Below are positions 30,042 to 38,512 of a stretch of DNA of 64,000 bases, one piece after another. Source of the stretch: Thermodesulfobacteriota bacterium (GTDB lineage: Bacteria; Desulfobacterota; Thermodesulfobacteria; Thermodesulfobacteriales; Thermodesulfobacteriaceae); contig JAADEG010000033.1 of assembly GCA_013153525.1 (NCBI GenBank), positions 1 through 64,000 on the forward strand, read 5' to 3'. The notes under the pieces are model-generated. The model saw nothing but the letters and a program-made list of their open reading frames with translations, was not told the DNA's origin and did no database searches. The position numbers and the translations under genes were made by a program. Within the stretch, counting starts at the first letter, position 1. Each line of letters begins with the position of its first letter.

Positions 30042-30889
30042 TTTTATTAAGTTTTTTAATACTTTATGGATGGATAAGTAAAGGACTTGGGGCTTCGTTC
30101 GTAACTTCACTTTTTATTGGTCCTGATGGTACGAGGCTAAAGAATCCGGTTAGTATTTTGTTTAAAAACAACAAAATTTATGTAGCTGATGCAGGAAATA
30201 GAAGATTGGTATCTTTTTCTTTAAGTGGACATCCTTTAGTAGCTTTTAATCCTAAAGGGCTTTTAAAGTTACCTATAGACTTTGCATTTAAAGGAGAAAA
30301 AGAATTATGGATAATAGACGGAGTTTTAAGAGGACTTTACAAAGTAGATTTTGAAAATCGTAAAGTTAAGAGTTATATTATAAAATGGAGAGGTAAAAGA
30401 GTAATTCCAAAAGTTATACAAATTGTAAATAATAACATTTACATACTTGATGCTCAAACAGGAACTGTTATGATATTTAAACCTTTTAAAAATGGGTTAA
30501 AATTTTTAAAGAGGTTAATACCTCCTGACAAAAATTTTAGAGGGTTTATAGATTTTAGAGTTAGGCAAAATGGATTTTGGGGATTGAGCAGGTTGAACAG
30601 AAAAGTTTATAGGTATTACAAAGGTAGGTGGAAGAGTTACTCTTTAAAGAGAATTTCTATGGCACCGGTTTCTATAGAAGTAAGGTACAACACTATATTC
30701 ATTTTAGATAGATTTTTTGCAAAAGTTTTAATTTTAAAACTACCAAGTTTAAAAAAAGTTGGGGAATTTGGTGGAAAAGGATGGGAACCAGGGCAAATGT
30801 TAAGCCCTGTTAAGGTAAGATATTTGCATTATAATTATATAGGAGTTGGAGATGAGGGTAATAACAGAATTGAGATATTTCAGTATTAG
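30014..30889 (+). CDS. second NHL-type beta-propeller exported protein
   Basis: About 291 residues. The start is placed at ATG 30014, giving a signal peptide (VLILLSFLILYGWISKGLGA); the track start at 29951 would lie deep in the cytochrome gene. Blades show as NKIYVADAGNRRLVSFS, NNIYILDAQTGTVMIF and YIGVGDEGNNRIEIF. The segment KVGEFGGKGWEPGQ closely resembles the first propeller's LGEFGGEGWSPGW, so the two are paralogues. It lies directly before the second OmcS-like gene, whereas the first propeller follows its OmcS-like gene. Confidence 0.8.
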   Translation: MRRVPQRVLILLSFLILYGWISKGLGASFVTSLFIGPDGTRLKNPVSILFKNNKIYVADAGNRRLVSFSLSGHPLVAFNPKGLLKLPIDFAFKGEKELWIIDGVLRGLYKVDFENRKVKSYIIKWRGKRVIPKVIQIVNNNIYILDAQTGTVMIFKPFKNGLKFLKRLIPPDKNFRGFIDFRVRQNGFWGLSRLNRKVYRYYKGRWKSYSLKRISMAPVSIEVRYNTIFILDRFFAKVLILKLPSLKKVGEFGGKGWEPGQMLSPVKVRYLHYNYIGVGDEGNNRIEIFQY

Positions 30890-31991
30890 GTGTTTGGTAG
30901 GGATTTTATGTGTATTAATGTGGATGGGGTTAAGTTGGGGTAAGGTTTCAGGACCATGTTCAGCGTGCCATACTATGCACAATTCGCAGAATAGTTCTCC
31001 TGTAGCAGAAAACGGAGGTTCTTCTCAGCCTTTTGAAGCGTTACTTATAGGAGATTGTATCTTTTGTCACACGGGAACGAATACCGGTACAAATAAAATT
31101 CCTTATGTATTAAGTACCACGCCTCCTACATACAACTTTGGAGGTTTTAGGAATACTCTTGCAGGAGGGAACTTTTATTGGGTACAACAAACTAACGGTG
31201 ATAGAAAAGGACACAATGTAGCTGGAATTGCACCTCCAGATGCAGCTTTAGGATTAACCCCACCTGGGTACGATCCTAACGATTATCCATCAGTTACTGG
31301 TACATATCGTCCTGCTACATGGACCCAACAACTAACTTGTGCAGGAAACTTTGGGTGTCACGGAAGGTTTGACGCTACGAATTCATCTTTAAACGATCCT
31401 ATAGTAGCAATTTTAGGAGCACATCACAAGAACATTACGAGAACTAACGGAACTGCACCTGCAACAGAAGTGTGGAATAGTTATAGATTTTTGTGGGGTA
31501 TTAAAGGAACAGAAGATCCAAATTACGAATACGGTAATCCTTCTCCTACAGAACATAATGGATATTATGCCTCTACGAGTGCAGGAGATACAGGATCTAT
31601 CAATTATTTGTGTGGTGAGTGTCACGGAAAGTTCCACTGGAGTACTTATGTGGGATATGCATCTCCCTGGCTTAGACATCCTACGGACTTTGACATGAAT
31701 ACCGTTGCAAGTAAAGGATATGGAAACTATCCAAATGTAAACATTTTTGCTGGTAAACTTGGCGTAACTAATCCTCATGATTACTTTGCAGATGTTCCTG
31801 TAGGTAATACCCAAGGAGCTGCGCTTCCTTCGGTATTAAATACCTCAGGAGACGCTATAGTTTTATGTTTAAGTTGTCACAGGGCACATGGTAGTCCTTA
31901 CGACTACATACTCAGGTGGAATTATGTAGCATGGCCAGGAATACCAGACGACCAAAATGGGTGTTTAGCATGTCATACAAACAAATGGTAA
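30852..31991 (+). CDS. OmcS-like extracellular cytochrome (nanowire subunit), copy B
   Basis: About 379 residues, start ATG 30852 after AGGAG, with a signal peptide (CLVGILCVLMWMGLSWG). Haem motifs: CSACH, CIFCH, CX5CH as CAGNFGCH, CGECH, CLSCH, CLACH, in the same order as copy A with long identical stretches between them. Differences cluster in surface loops and at the C-terminus. The CX5CH site is fully conserved in both copies, so it is unlikely to be a random defect. It overlaps the upstream propeller gene by 38 bp and the downstream gene by 7 bp. Confidence 0.82.
   Translation: MRVITELRYFSIRCLVGILCVLMWMGLSWGKVSGPCSACHTMHNSQNSSPVAENGGSSQPFEALLIGDCIFCHTGTNTGTNKIPYVLSTTPPTYNFGGFRNTLAGGNFYWVQQTNGDRKGHNVAGIAPPDAALGLTPPGYDPNDYPSVTGTYRPATWTQQLTCAGNFGCHGRFDATNSSLNDPIVAILGAHHKNITRTNGTAPATEVWNSYRFLWGIKGTEDPNYEYGNPSPTEHNGYYASTSAGDTGSINYLCGECHGKFHWSTYVGYASPWLRHPTDFDMNTVASKGYGNYPNVNIFAGKLGVTNPHDYFADVPVGNTQGAALPSVLNTSGDAIVLCLSCHRAHGSPYDYILRWNYVAWPGIPDDQNGCLACHTNKW
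31440..31529 (+). repeat. near-identical 90 bp block shared by OmcS-like copies (copy 2)
   Basis: Matches 19301-19390 at 88 of 90 positions. The rest of the two genes differs more, so this block may be held by gene conversion or strong codon constraint. Confidence 0.9.
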
Positions 31992-33289
31992 AAATTTTGA
32001 TAACAGTTGTTTTGTTCGTAGGATTTTCGTTAAAAGTAGTTAAAGCAAAGTGTATAAATACTTTCGTATTTCTTAGAACTGATTTATATAAAGAAAGCGT
32101 AAAGTTTAAAGTCAAAAAAGTGGTAATTTTTGACGCACAAAGAAATTATCTTTTTAACGATAAAGTTTTGTTTTTTGATTCTGAAAAAGACTTTTCACAA
32201 GTATTTTTAGGAAATGCTTGTTTGCCAAAGAGTAAAAGGTTGAAGATAAAGTTAGAGATAGATTCTTTAAGTTTTGGTAACAAAAAAGTCAACTGTTTCA
32301 AAAAGAATGTTGAAGGAAGGATCATTTTTAAGAATTTAAAAAGAGAGGAAGCAGTATTAATAGTAAGTTTACACTTTGTTAAAAAGAAAAATTGCTGGAA
32401 CGGAAGTTTGGCAAGTTTCGTACCTACGGGTGTTAATACTATAAGATTAATTTTAGGAATAGACAAAAAAAATCAAGGATTGTGGGTAATAAATACTCTT
32501 GAAAACAGAGTAGAATGGTTTAAGGAAGTTAAAGGGTTTCCAGTGTATTTAAGCAAAGGAAAGAACGGGGTTTATGTAGTTTGTAAAGCTGAAAGGGTAT
32601 TAAAAGTTTTGGATCCAAGGAATTTAGAATTACAGCAAAAGTTTTTTCTTGGTGAGTTTGAGGATCCAGAGTTTTTGTTAATTGACGGTGATAAAGGGTT
32701 AATACTTTCTCCAGCTGATAAACAAGTAGGATTAATTGACTTAAATACAGGGCAAGTAATAAGTAGGAAGTACATAGATTATACGCCAAATTACGCAAGT
32801 TTAATAAAAAACTTACGAGAATACGCAGTTTCTACAGAAGAAGGAAAGGTATTAATTTTTGACGAAGACCTAAATTTAATAAAAGAAATTACGGTTTCTT
32901 TTACTCCTAAAATAGTATTTTCAATAAACGACAAGCTTTATGTAGGGGAGGTGACGGGTGAAGTAGATGTGTTTGACTTAGGAACTTATGCTCTCGTAGA
33001 TAAACTGAATGTTTGTAGAGGAAGAGTAAACGATGTAGAATTAGTAGGTAATAGAGTTTACTTAGCTTGTTCAGACGGGACTTTAGCTTACTTTTATGTT
33101 TCTCAACCTAATTTTATAGAAAAGGAATTTTTTAATCAAGGTATAGAGCGGTTGTGTTATGATCCTTACAACGGTGGAATTTATTTTAGTATTGGAAACA
33201 AAGTAGAAGTACTTGATAACTTAAGTGGAAGTATAACAGGTGAGATACAAACGGGAGGTGATATATATGAAATGGTTGACCTGCCTTAG
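31985..33289 (+). CDS. exported propeller-like protein with N-terminal beta domain
   Basis: About 434 residues from ATG 31985 (ATGGTAA overlap with the previous stop; ATG 31970 is also possible). Signal peptide ILITVVLFVGFSLKVVKA. The first 140 residues form a predicted beta-sandwich with four cysteines. The remainder has quinoprotein/WD-like blades (GLWVINTLENRVEWF, QVGLIDLNTGQVISRKY, DKLYVGEVTGEVDVFDLG, NRVYLACSDGTLAYFY). It is not a close match to the NHL propellers upstream. Its position between the OmcS-like and octahaem genes suggests a role in their assembly or surface attachment. Confidence 0.72.
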   Translation: MVKILITVVLFVGFSLKVVKAKCINTFVFLRTDLYKESVKFKVKKVVIFDAQRNYLFNDKVLFFDSEKDFSQVFLGNACLPKSKRLKIKLEIDSLSFGNKKVNCFKKNVEGRIIFKNLKREEAVLIVSLHFVKKKNCWNGSLASFVPTGVNTIRLILGIDKKNQGLWVINTLENRVEWFKEVKGFPVYLSKGKNGVYVVCKAERVLKVLDPRNLELQQKFFLGEFEDPEFLLIDGDKGLILSPADKQVGLIDLNTGQVISRKYIDYTPNYASLIKNLREYAVSTEEGKVLIFDEDLNLIKEITVSFTPKIVFSINDKLYVGEVTGEVDVFDLGTYALVDKLNVCRGRVNDVELVGNRVYLACSDGTLAYFYVSQPNFIEKEFFNQGIERLCYDPYNGGIYFSIGNKVEVLDNLSGSITGEIQTGGDIYEMVDLP

Positions 33290-34472
33290 TTTTTTAATGA
33301 TATTAGGAATATTTTTAGGACTGGCATTGGCAGGTCCTTATACGGATTCTATACACGGGAATTCTACTTACGGTGTGTATAGGAATTCTACCTATGCAAG
33401 GGGAAATTGTGCTCATTGTCATCAAATGCACACGACCCCTAATCCTTTTGCTTTATTTGCAAACAACTTTAATACTTCTGTAATTACTGGTCCTTATGTT
33501 CAAAGTGACGACTTTTGTTTTTATTGTCACGGTTCTCCTTCTGTACAAATAGGAGGAATCACGAATTACGATTATAGTACTACTTTTGGTAAGGCTCCGG
33601 CTAATGCAACTACAATAATGGACGCGTTTAATCAAGCTTCTTATCACGACCTTTACGACATTTGGAATTTTGCTCAAACTGCATTTCCAAGTTTTTTTAC
33701 CAATTCTTCTAACCCATGCGTTGCTTGTCACAATCCACACATAGTAAAGAGAAGTTGTGGGTATCCAGGAATTACTTTTGATAGTAACGCAACTGCTATT
33801 TCTCGTCCCACTGATCACGATCAATTGTGGGGTGACAATGCTACTGAAAAAATGAGCTATTACGCAGCAGGATACATATATCAGCCTACATATTGTTACA
33901 ATTCTACATACTTTGAACCAGACTGTACTTCCAACGATACTCTTTTACAAGCTCAAAAAACTCCAGATTATGTAAGTTTTTGTACAGACTGTCACAATAC
34001 TTCTAATGTAATTTACAGTCACGAGCTTGGAAGAGACCTAAAGTACATTGATTGGGAAAATGAGAAACACGGAAAAGGACCTGCAGATGGTACTATAAGT
34101 GTTCATCCACCTTTTACAAACGCATCCATAGGACAATATGTACTTTCCTGTTTAGACTGTCACGAACCCCATGGTTCACCTAATCTTTATCTTATAAGAA
34201 GAGAAGTAAACGGAGACTTGCTTTATTCAACCGTAGGGACGGGTTACGGAGATTTAGGATACCTTTGCAGACAGTGTCATTTAGACGATGCAGCTGCTAT
34301 TGCAGGAGCGATAAATTCTTGGGAATACATTCATCATTATTCTCCTGACTATCCTTACATTAGAAAAAGTTGTACTACTTGCCATTACAGCTTTCCGATA
34401 AGGTGTACGGATTGTCATTATCACAATTCTACTGCTACGGATTCTTGGGGAGTAGTAAGAAGGACTTTTTAG
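33267..34472 (+). CDS. exported octahaem c-type cytochrome rich in N-x-S/T sites
   Basis: 401 residues from ATG 33267 (preceded by GGGAGGTG), with a signal peptide ending at LALAG. Eight CXXCH motifs: CAHCH, CFYCH, CVACH, CTDCH, CLDCH, CRQCH, CTTCH, CTDCH. The N-terminal GNCAHCHQMHTTPNPFALF style is common in secreted multihaem proteins. Of 26 asparagines, 12 lie in N-x-S/T sequons, far above the rest of the operon. Octahaem OmcZ also forms filaments but has a CX14CH site absent here, so the resemblance is only in haem number. It could be a tip, cap or minor filament component. Confidence 0.85.
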   Translation: MKWLTCLSFLMILGIFLGLALAGPYTDSIHGNSTYGVYRNSTYARGNCAHCHQMHTTPNPFALFANNFNTSVITGPYVQSDDFCFYCHGSPSVQIGGITNYDYSTTFGKAPANATTIMDAFNQASYHDLYDIWNFAQTAFPSFFTNSSNPCVACHNPHIVKRSCGYPGITFDSNATAISRPTDHDQLWGDNATEKMSYYAAGYIYQPTYCYNSTYFEPDCTSNDTLLQAQKTPDYVSFCTDCHNTSNVIYSHELGRDLKYIDWENEKHGKGPADGTISVHPPFTNASIGQYVLSCLDCHEPHGSPNLYLIRREVNGDLLYSTVGTGYGDLGYLCRQCHLDDAAAIAGAINSWEYIHHYSPDYPYIRKSCTTCHYSFPIRCTDCHYHNSTATDSWGVVRRTF

Positions 34473-34473
34473 C

Positions 34474-35760
34474 ATGAGGAAAGTTTTTAATATATTAAGT
34501 TCTTCAAAGCTCGGTATAAGCTTATTTTTACTCATAGCAGCTGCTTCTATTCTTGGGACCCTAATTCCTCAAGGAGCTTCCTCTGGATTTTACATTTCAA
34601 AGTACGGAGAAACTTGGGGAAAGCTTATACTAAAGTTAAACTTAGACGATGCCTATCACTCCTGGTGGTATATATGCTTACTCGTAATCTTTATGATAAA
34701 CCTAATTACCTGTTCAATAAAGTGGTTTCCTAAAAGCTGGAAGCTTTTTAAAAGAAATCCTTGTGATTTAAGCATAGAAAAACTTCCTAATAAAGTTGAA
34801 GAAAAACTAAACTTAGAAAGTAACAAGTTAAGTAATTTAGAAGACTTCATAAAGGATTTAGGATTTGTTCTTTGTAAAAAGCAAAACCAGGAAGTGTTAT
34901 TTTGTAAAGACAAAAATCGGTTTTCTTACTTGTTAGTGTATGTAGTACACTTTGCAGTGATATTGGTTATTGTAGGAGGGCTAATAGGAGCAGTATGGGG
35001 TTTTAGAGGAAGTATGGCTATTCTTGAAGGTGAAACCTCAAATATGGTAATGCCATTTAAAAAGAGGTCTCCAATATTTTTAAATTTTTACATAAAACTT
35101 AAAAAGTTTTTGATAGAAAGATATAAAGACGGCACTCCAAAAGCTTACATTTCTAAAGTAGAAGTAATAGACGGAAAAAAGAAGTTTGACACTGTTATAA
35201 AAGTAAATTCACCTTTAAGGTATAAAGGAATTTCTTTTTATCAAGCAAATTATCAGGAAGTGCCAGAATTTGAAATAGAAGTATTTTTTAAGGACAAAAG
35301 GGAGTTATATACTATTAATTGGTTAACCCCTCTTATAATAAATAATAGATTTTCCCTTACTTTAAAACAGGTTGGTAGGATGAAAGGTTTGCTTTATGCT
35401 ACGGTAACACTTATTGATACCAAGACAGGAAAAGAATACGATGGAGTGATTATTCAAGGTTTCCCTCACTTTGTAGTTCCGGTTGAAAACGGAGTTTTAA
35501 GAATAATGCTTTTAGGAGTAAAAGACATAAAATACATATCTGTTTTTGAAGTTACTAAGGATCCAGGAGTTTGGTTAGTATTTGCAGGGTTTATAGTAAT
35601 AATTTTGGGGTTAATGGGAATATACTTTTTTGAACCAAAAACTATATGGATAGGACTTAAAGAAAAGAAGATCGTAGGGGGTGCGATTGCTAAAAGGAGT
35701 AAGGATAATATAAAAGAAGAGCTTTTAGTAATTATGGAAAGGATAAAGAATTTAAGATAA
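34474..35760 (+). CDS. resB: ResB-family cytochrome c maturation protein
   Basis: 428 residues. The N-terminus shows the ResB pattern (SSSKLGISLFLLIAAASILG, TLIPQG), two further membrane helices (WWYICLLVIFMINLIT; LLVYVVHFAVILVIVGG), a large periplasmic domain, and a final helix (VWLVFAGFIVIILGLMGIYF). With CcsA/ResC it forms the System II haem-attachment complex. It follows the octahaem gene by one base and closes the operon. No CcsA/ResC is present in the window, so the partner must be elsewhere. Confidence 0.92.
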   Translation: MRKVFNILSSSKLGISLFLLIAAASILGTLIPQGASSGFYISKYGETWGKLILKLNLDDAYHSWWYICLLVIFMINLITCSIKWFPKSWKLFKRNPCDLSIEKLPNKVEEKLNLESNKLSNLEDFIKDLGFVLCKKQNQEVLFCKDKNRFSYLLVYVVHFAVILVIVGGLIGAVWGFRGSMAILEGETSNMVMPFKKRSPIFLNFYIKLKKFLIERYKDGTPKAYISKVEVIDGKKKFDTVIKVNSPLRYKGISFYQANYQEVPEFEIEVFFKDKRELYTINWLTPLIINNRFSLTLKQVGRMKGLLYATVTLIDTKTGKEYDGVIIQGFPHFVVPVENGVLRIMLLGVKDIKYISVFEVTKDPGVWLVFAGFIVIILGLMGIYFFEPKTIWIGLKEKKIVGGAIAKRSKDNIKEELLVIMERIKNLR

Positions 35761-35775
35761 TTTTAATATAATTTA

Positions 35776-35803
35776 TTGAAAAATTTTAATCCTGTATCAT
35801 AAT
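35776..35803 (+). promoter_or_regulatory. candidate sigma70 promoter for wzz-wzi
   Basis: TTGAAA (35776-35781), 16 nt, CATAAT (35798-35803), 35 nt before the TTG start of wzz. Moderate match. Confidence 0.4.
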
Positions 35804-35838
35804 AGCTTCTGCGATTTAAGTAGGGCAGGAGGTAAGTA

Positions 35839-37059
35839 TTGGAAGAGAAAAAAGAGTTAAGCAGTAGGGAGTATGTGTCTTCTTATGTAGAAGAGGACGA
35901 AATAGATCTTTACGAGCTCTGGCTTGTTTTAAAGAAGAGAAAAAAGTGGGTATGGGGATTTACTTTAAGTTTCGTATTGATAGCCTTAATATATGTACTG
36001 ATAGCTTCACCTGTATATAGAACAGAAACGACTCTTATGCCTTTAGGAGGTAAGAATAAAGGGCTTGGTTCTCTTGCAGCTTTAGCAAGCTTAGCAGGAT
36101 TTTCCATACCTACGAGTCAATCTGGTATTACAGTTGAAGCAGTATTAAAAAGTCGTACTTTGAGAGAGGAAGTTATTAAAAGACTTCACTTGTTACCTCT
36201 TTTGTTTCCTGATAAGTGGGATCCAGTAAAAAAGAAGTGGAAAAAAGAGGCTCCAACTTTATACGATGGACAAAAAATATTAAAAGACTTAATGTCTGTA
36301 TCAACAGATAGAAAAACAGGGGTTTTAACATTAAGTGTTGAATTTAAAAAGTATCCTAAGGTAGCTTATAAAATAGCTAAGGAAACTTTAGAGGTTGCTC
36401 GCGAGATTCTTAACGAAAAGGCATTTACTATTGCAAGAAGGTATAGAATTTATGTAGGAGAAAGACTAAAAGACGCAGAGAAATTACTTAAAAAAACTGA
36501 AAAAATTTATAAAGAATTTCTTTCAGGAAAAATAAAAGAAGTTCCTTTAATAGGACCTGAAGAAGATTTTGAAACCTATGGTAAAGTTAAAGGTAAGTTA
36601 ATTGCAAAACAAGCTAAGCTTAGAGCTCTTGAGGAATCAAAGTATTCTTCAAGAGAAAAAATAAGAGAATTAAAAGGAGAAATATACGAGCTTAAAAAAA
36701 AGTTACAAAACTTAAAAAGCAAACTAAATACGAGTTATGTAGCAGCTCCAGAGTACTTATGGAATCTTAAAAAGTTACAGGCGAGGATGGAGATAGCTAT
36801 AGGACTTTACGAGACTCTTTTAAAGGAATACGAACTTGCTAAAGCTAAGGAGATGCAAGAAAGGATATCTTTCCAGGTAATAGACCCACCTTATGTTCCA
36901 GAGAAAAAACATCCGTACAAACCGAAAAAGAAACTCATTCTCGCAGTTGCAGGGGTTTCAGGGCTATTTATGGGAATTTTTGCAGCATTCTTTAAAGAAT
37001 GGTTAGACAATGTAAGAAGGCGTTACGAAGAAGAGGCAAAAGATGAAGAAAGCACTTAA
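35839..37059 (+). CDS. Wzz/chain-length determinant protein (polysaccharide co-polymerase)
   Basis: 406 residues starting with TTG after AGGAGGTAAG. An N-terminal Wzz domain begins with LYELWLVLKKRKKW and the first membrane helix (FTLSFVLIALIYVLIA). A long coiled coil spans about residues 195-330. A PYKPKKKLILAVAG proline-rich motif precedes the second helix (SGLFMGIFAAFF). It controls the length of O-antigen or exopolysaccharide chains at the inner membrane. It overlaps the wzi gene by 17 bp. No tyrosine kinase domain is fused. Confidence 0.9.
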   Translation: MEEKKELSSREYVSSYVEEDEIDLYELWLVLKKRKKWVWGFTLSFVLIALIYVLIASPVYRTETTLMPLGGKNKGLGSLAALASLAGFSIPTSQSGITVEAVLKSRTLREEVIKRLHLLPLLFPDKWDPVKKKWKKEAPTLYDGQKILKDLMSVSTDRKTGVLTLSVEFKKYPKVAYKIAKETLEVAREILNEKAFTIARRYRIYVGERLKDAEKLLKKTEKIYKEFLSGKIKEVPLIGPEEDFETYGKVKGKLIAKQAKLRALEESKYSSREKIRELKGEIYELKKKLQNLKSKLNTSYVAAPEYLWNLKKLQARMEIAIGLYETLLKEYELAKAKEMQERISFQVIDPPYVPEKKHPYKPKKKLILAVAGVSGLFMGIFAAFFKEWLDNVRRRYEEEAKDEEST

Positions 37060-38470
37060 GAATCTTTTTACGGTATTAATTTTTATTTTTATCCTTCCCA
37101 AATTGTGTATAGGAGGTCCTTATGTTAAAGTAGGATCCTCTATATACGAAAATTTACTTTATTTAGAAGCAAGGGGATGTATTGAATCAGCAATTTTAAC
37201 GAGTTTGCCACTTACAGCGGAATCAATTTCCAGACTGCTTGAAGAAGCAAAATTAAATTGTAAAACTCCTGATGCCTACATTTTAAAAGCTGAAAGTTTA
37301 ATAGAAGAAGAGCTTCCAGATACGAGTTCCTCTTTACCTTACTTTAAGCCGTTACACGAAACAGAAGCAGGGATAATTTACAGTACTTCTAAATTGTCTG
37401 AAGAGCATACTTACAATCAAAAGGGAGATACTTTTAAAAAAGGAGTTAACTTAAAAGTAAAGTTTAATTCTTACTTTTACTCAAAAAACTTTTCAGGATA
37501 CATTTCTCCAGAAGTTTTGTATCAAAAAGATAGAGGAAGTCTTAGGCTAAAAGAGGCATACGGAGTTTTAAGTTTTGGGCGTTTAAACTTTATTTTTGGA
37601 AAACAAGCTATGTGGTGGGGTCCTGGTTGGGGAGGTTCTATTATTTTATCTGATAATGCTGATCCTTTCGTTCAAGTAAGAATAGAAAACAATTATCCTT
37701 GGTTAATACCGTACTTAGGCTTGTTTAAATTTCACTTTTTTATAACGCGTTTAGGTAAAAACAGAATCGTTCCTGAGCCGTACTTATGGGGTTTAAGATT
37801 GGAATTTAAACCAAATCCACGATTTACTATAGGACTTTCAAGAACCGCACTTCTTGGAGGAAAAGGTAGAAGTGCAACCTTGGCAACATGGATAAAAAGT
37901 TTTCTTGCAAGAGACGAAAATACTTCTAAGGAGCCTGGAGATCAAAGAGCAGGTTTTGATGTAAAGTTGTCAGTTCCAAACAAGTGGATTCCTTTTGAGA
38001 CATACTTAGAAGCAGAAGGAGAAGACGAAGCAGGAGGATTACCTTATAAGTGGGCATTTATATCTGGAATATACTTTCCTAAGGTACCTAAGCTTAAAGG
38101 GTTTTCTTTAAGACTTGAATATGCTTCTACGGATAAAGCTTGGTACATCCATCACATATACAGATCTGGATATACATACAAATCAAAAATAATTGGATAT
38201 TACATAGGAAGAGACGCGAGGAGTTTTCTTTTAAATGTTAATTGGTGGTGGCTTGAAAAAAGCGTAAAGTTTTCTTTTTCTCAATATAGAATTTCTCACC
38301 ATTTAACTGGTGAAAAAGAGTACATAAGTGACTTTAAAATAAAAAAGTGGTTAAGCTCAAAGTTGCAAATTGAGTGGGATTTAGAATATTTTAGATTTAA
38401 AAATTACGCAGGAACGGGAAATAATAAACGATTATTAATAACATATTTAATGTTTGATTATTTTATATAA
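37043..38470 (+). CDS. Wzi-family capsule assembly outer-membrane protein
   Basis: 475 residues with a signal peptide (FTVLIFIFILPKLCIGG), a helical N-terminal part, then a beta-barrel. The conserved FGKQAMWWGPGWGGSII segment and KPNPRFTIGLSRTALLGG are typical of the Wzi/capsule assembly family. Wzi anchors polysaccharide at the cell surface. Coupling with wzz and proximity to the cytochrome operon suggest a surface polysaccharide in which the electron-transfer filaments may be embedded, an inference only. Confidence 0.85.
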   Translation: MKKALKNLFTVLIFIFILPKLCIGGPYVKVGSSIYENLLYLEARGCIESAILTSLPLTAESISRLLEEAKLNCKTPDAYILKAESLIEEELPDTSSSLPYFKPLHETEAGIIYSTSKLSEEHTYNQKGDTFKKGVNLKVKFNSYFYSKNFSGYISPEVLYQKDRGSLRLKEAYGVLSFGRLNFIFGKQAMWWGPGWGGSIILSDNADPFVQVRIENNYPWLIPYLGLFKFHFFITRLGKNRIVPEPYLWGLRLEFKPNPRFTIGLSRTALLGGKGRSATLATWIKSFLARDENTSKEPGDQRAGFDVKLSVPNKWIPFETYLEAEGEDEAGGLPYKWAFISGIYFPKVPKLKGFSLRLEYASTDKAWYIHHIYRSGYTYKSKIIGYYIGRDARSFLLNVNWWWLEKSVKFSFSQYRISHHLTGEKEYISDFKIKKWLSSKLQIEWDLEYFRFKNYAGTGNNKRLLITYLMFDYFI

Positions 38471-38475
38471 AAACC

Positions 38476-38503
38476 TTGACCAGTTAAAATTTATTTGTAA
38501 TAT
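38476..38503 (+). promoter_or_regulatory. candidate sigma70 promoter for pilMNOPQ
   Basis: TTGACC (38476-38481), 16 nt, TAATAT (38498-38503). Expected transcription would begin about 3 nt before the pilM ATG at 38513, and there is no Shine-Dalgarno sequence, so the message may be leaderless. Confidence 0.5.
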
Positions 38504-38512
38504 ATAAAAGTT

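Noticed and set aside
33267-34472. Calling the octahaem protein OmcZ
   Set aside because: It lacks the long-spaced CX14CH site and the cleavable C-terminal domain expected for OmcZ; only the haem number agrees.
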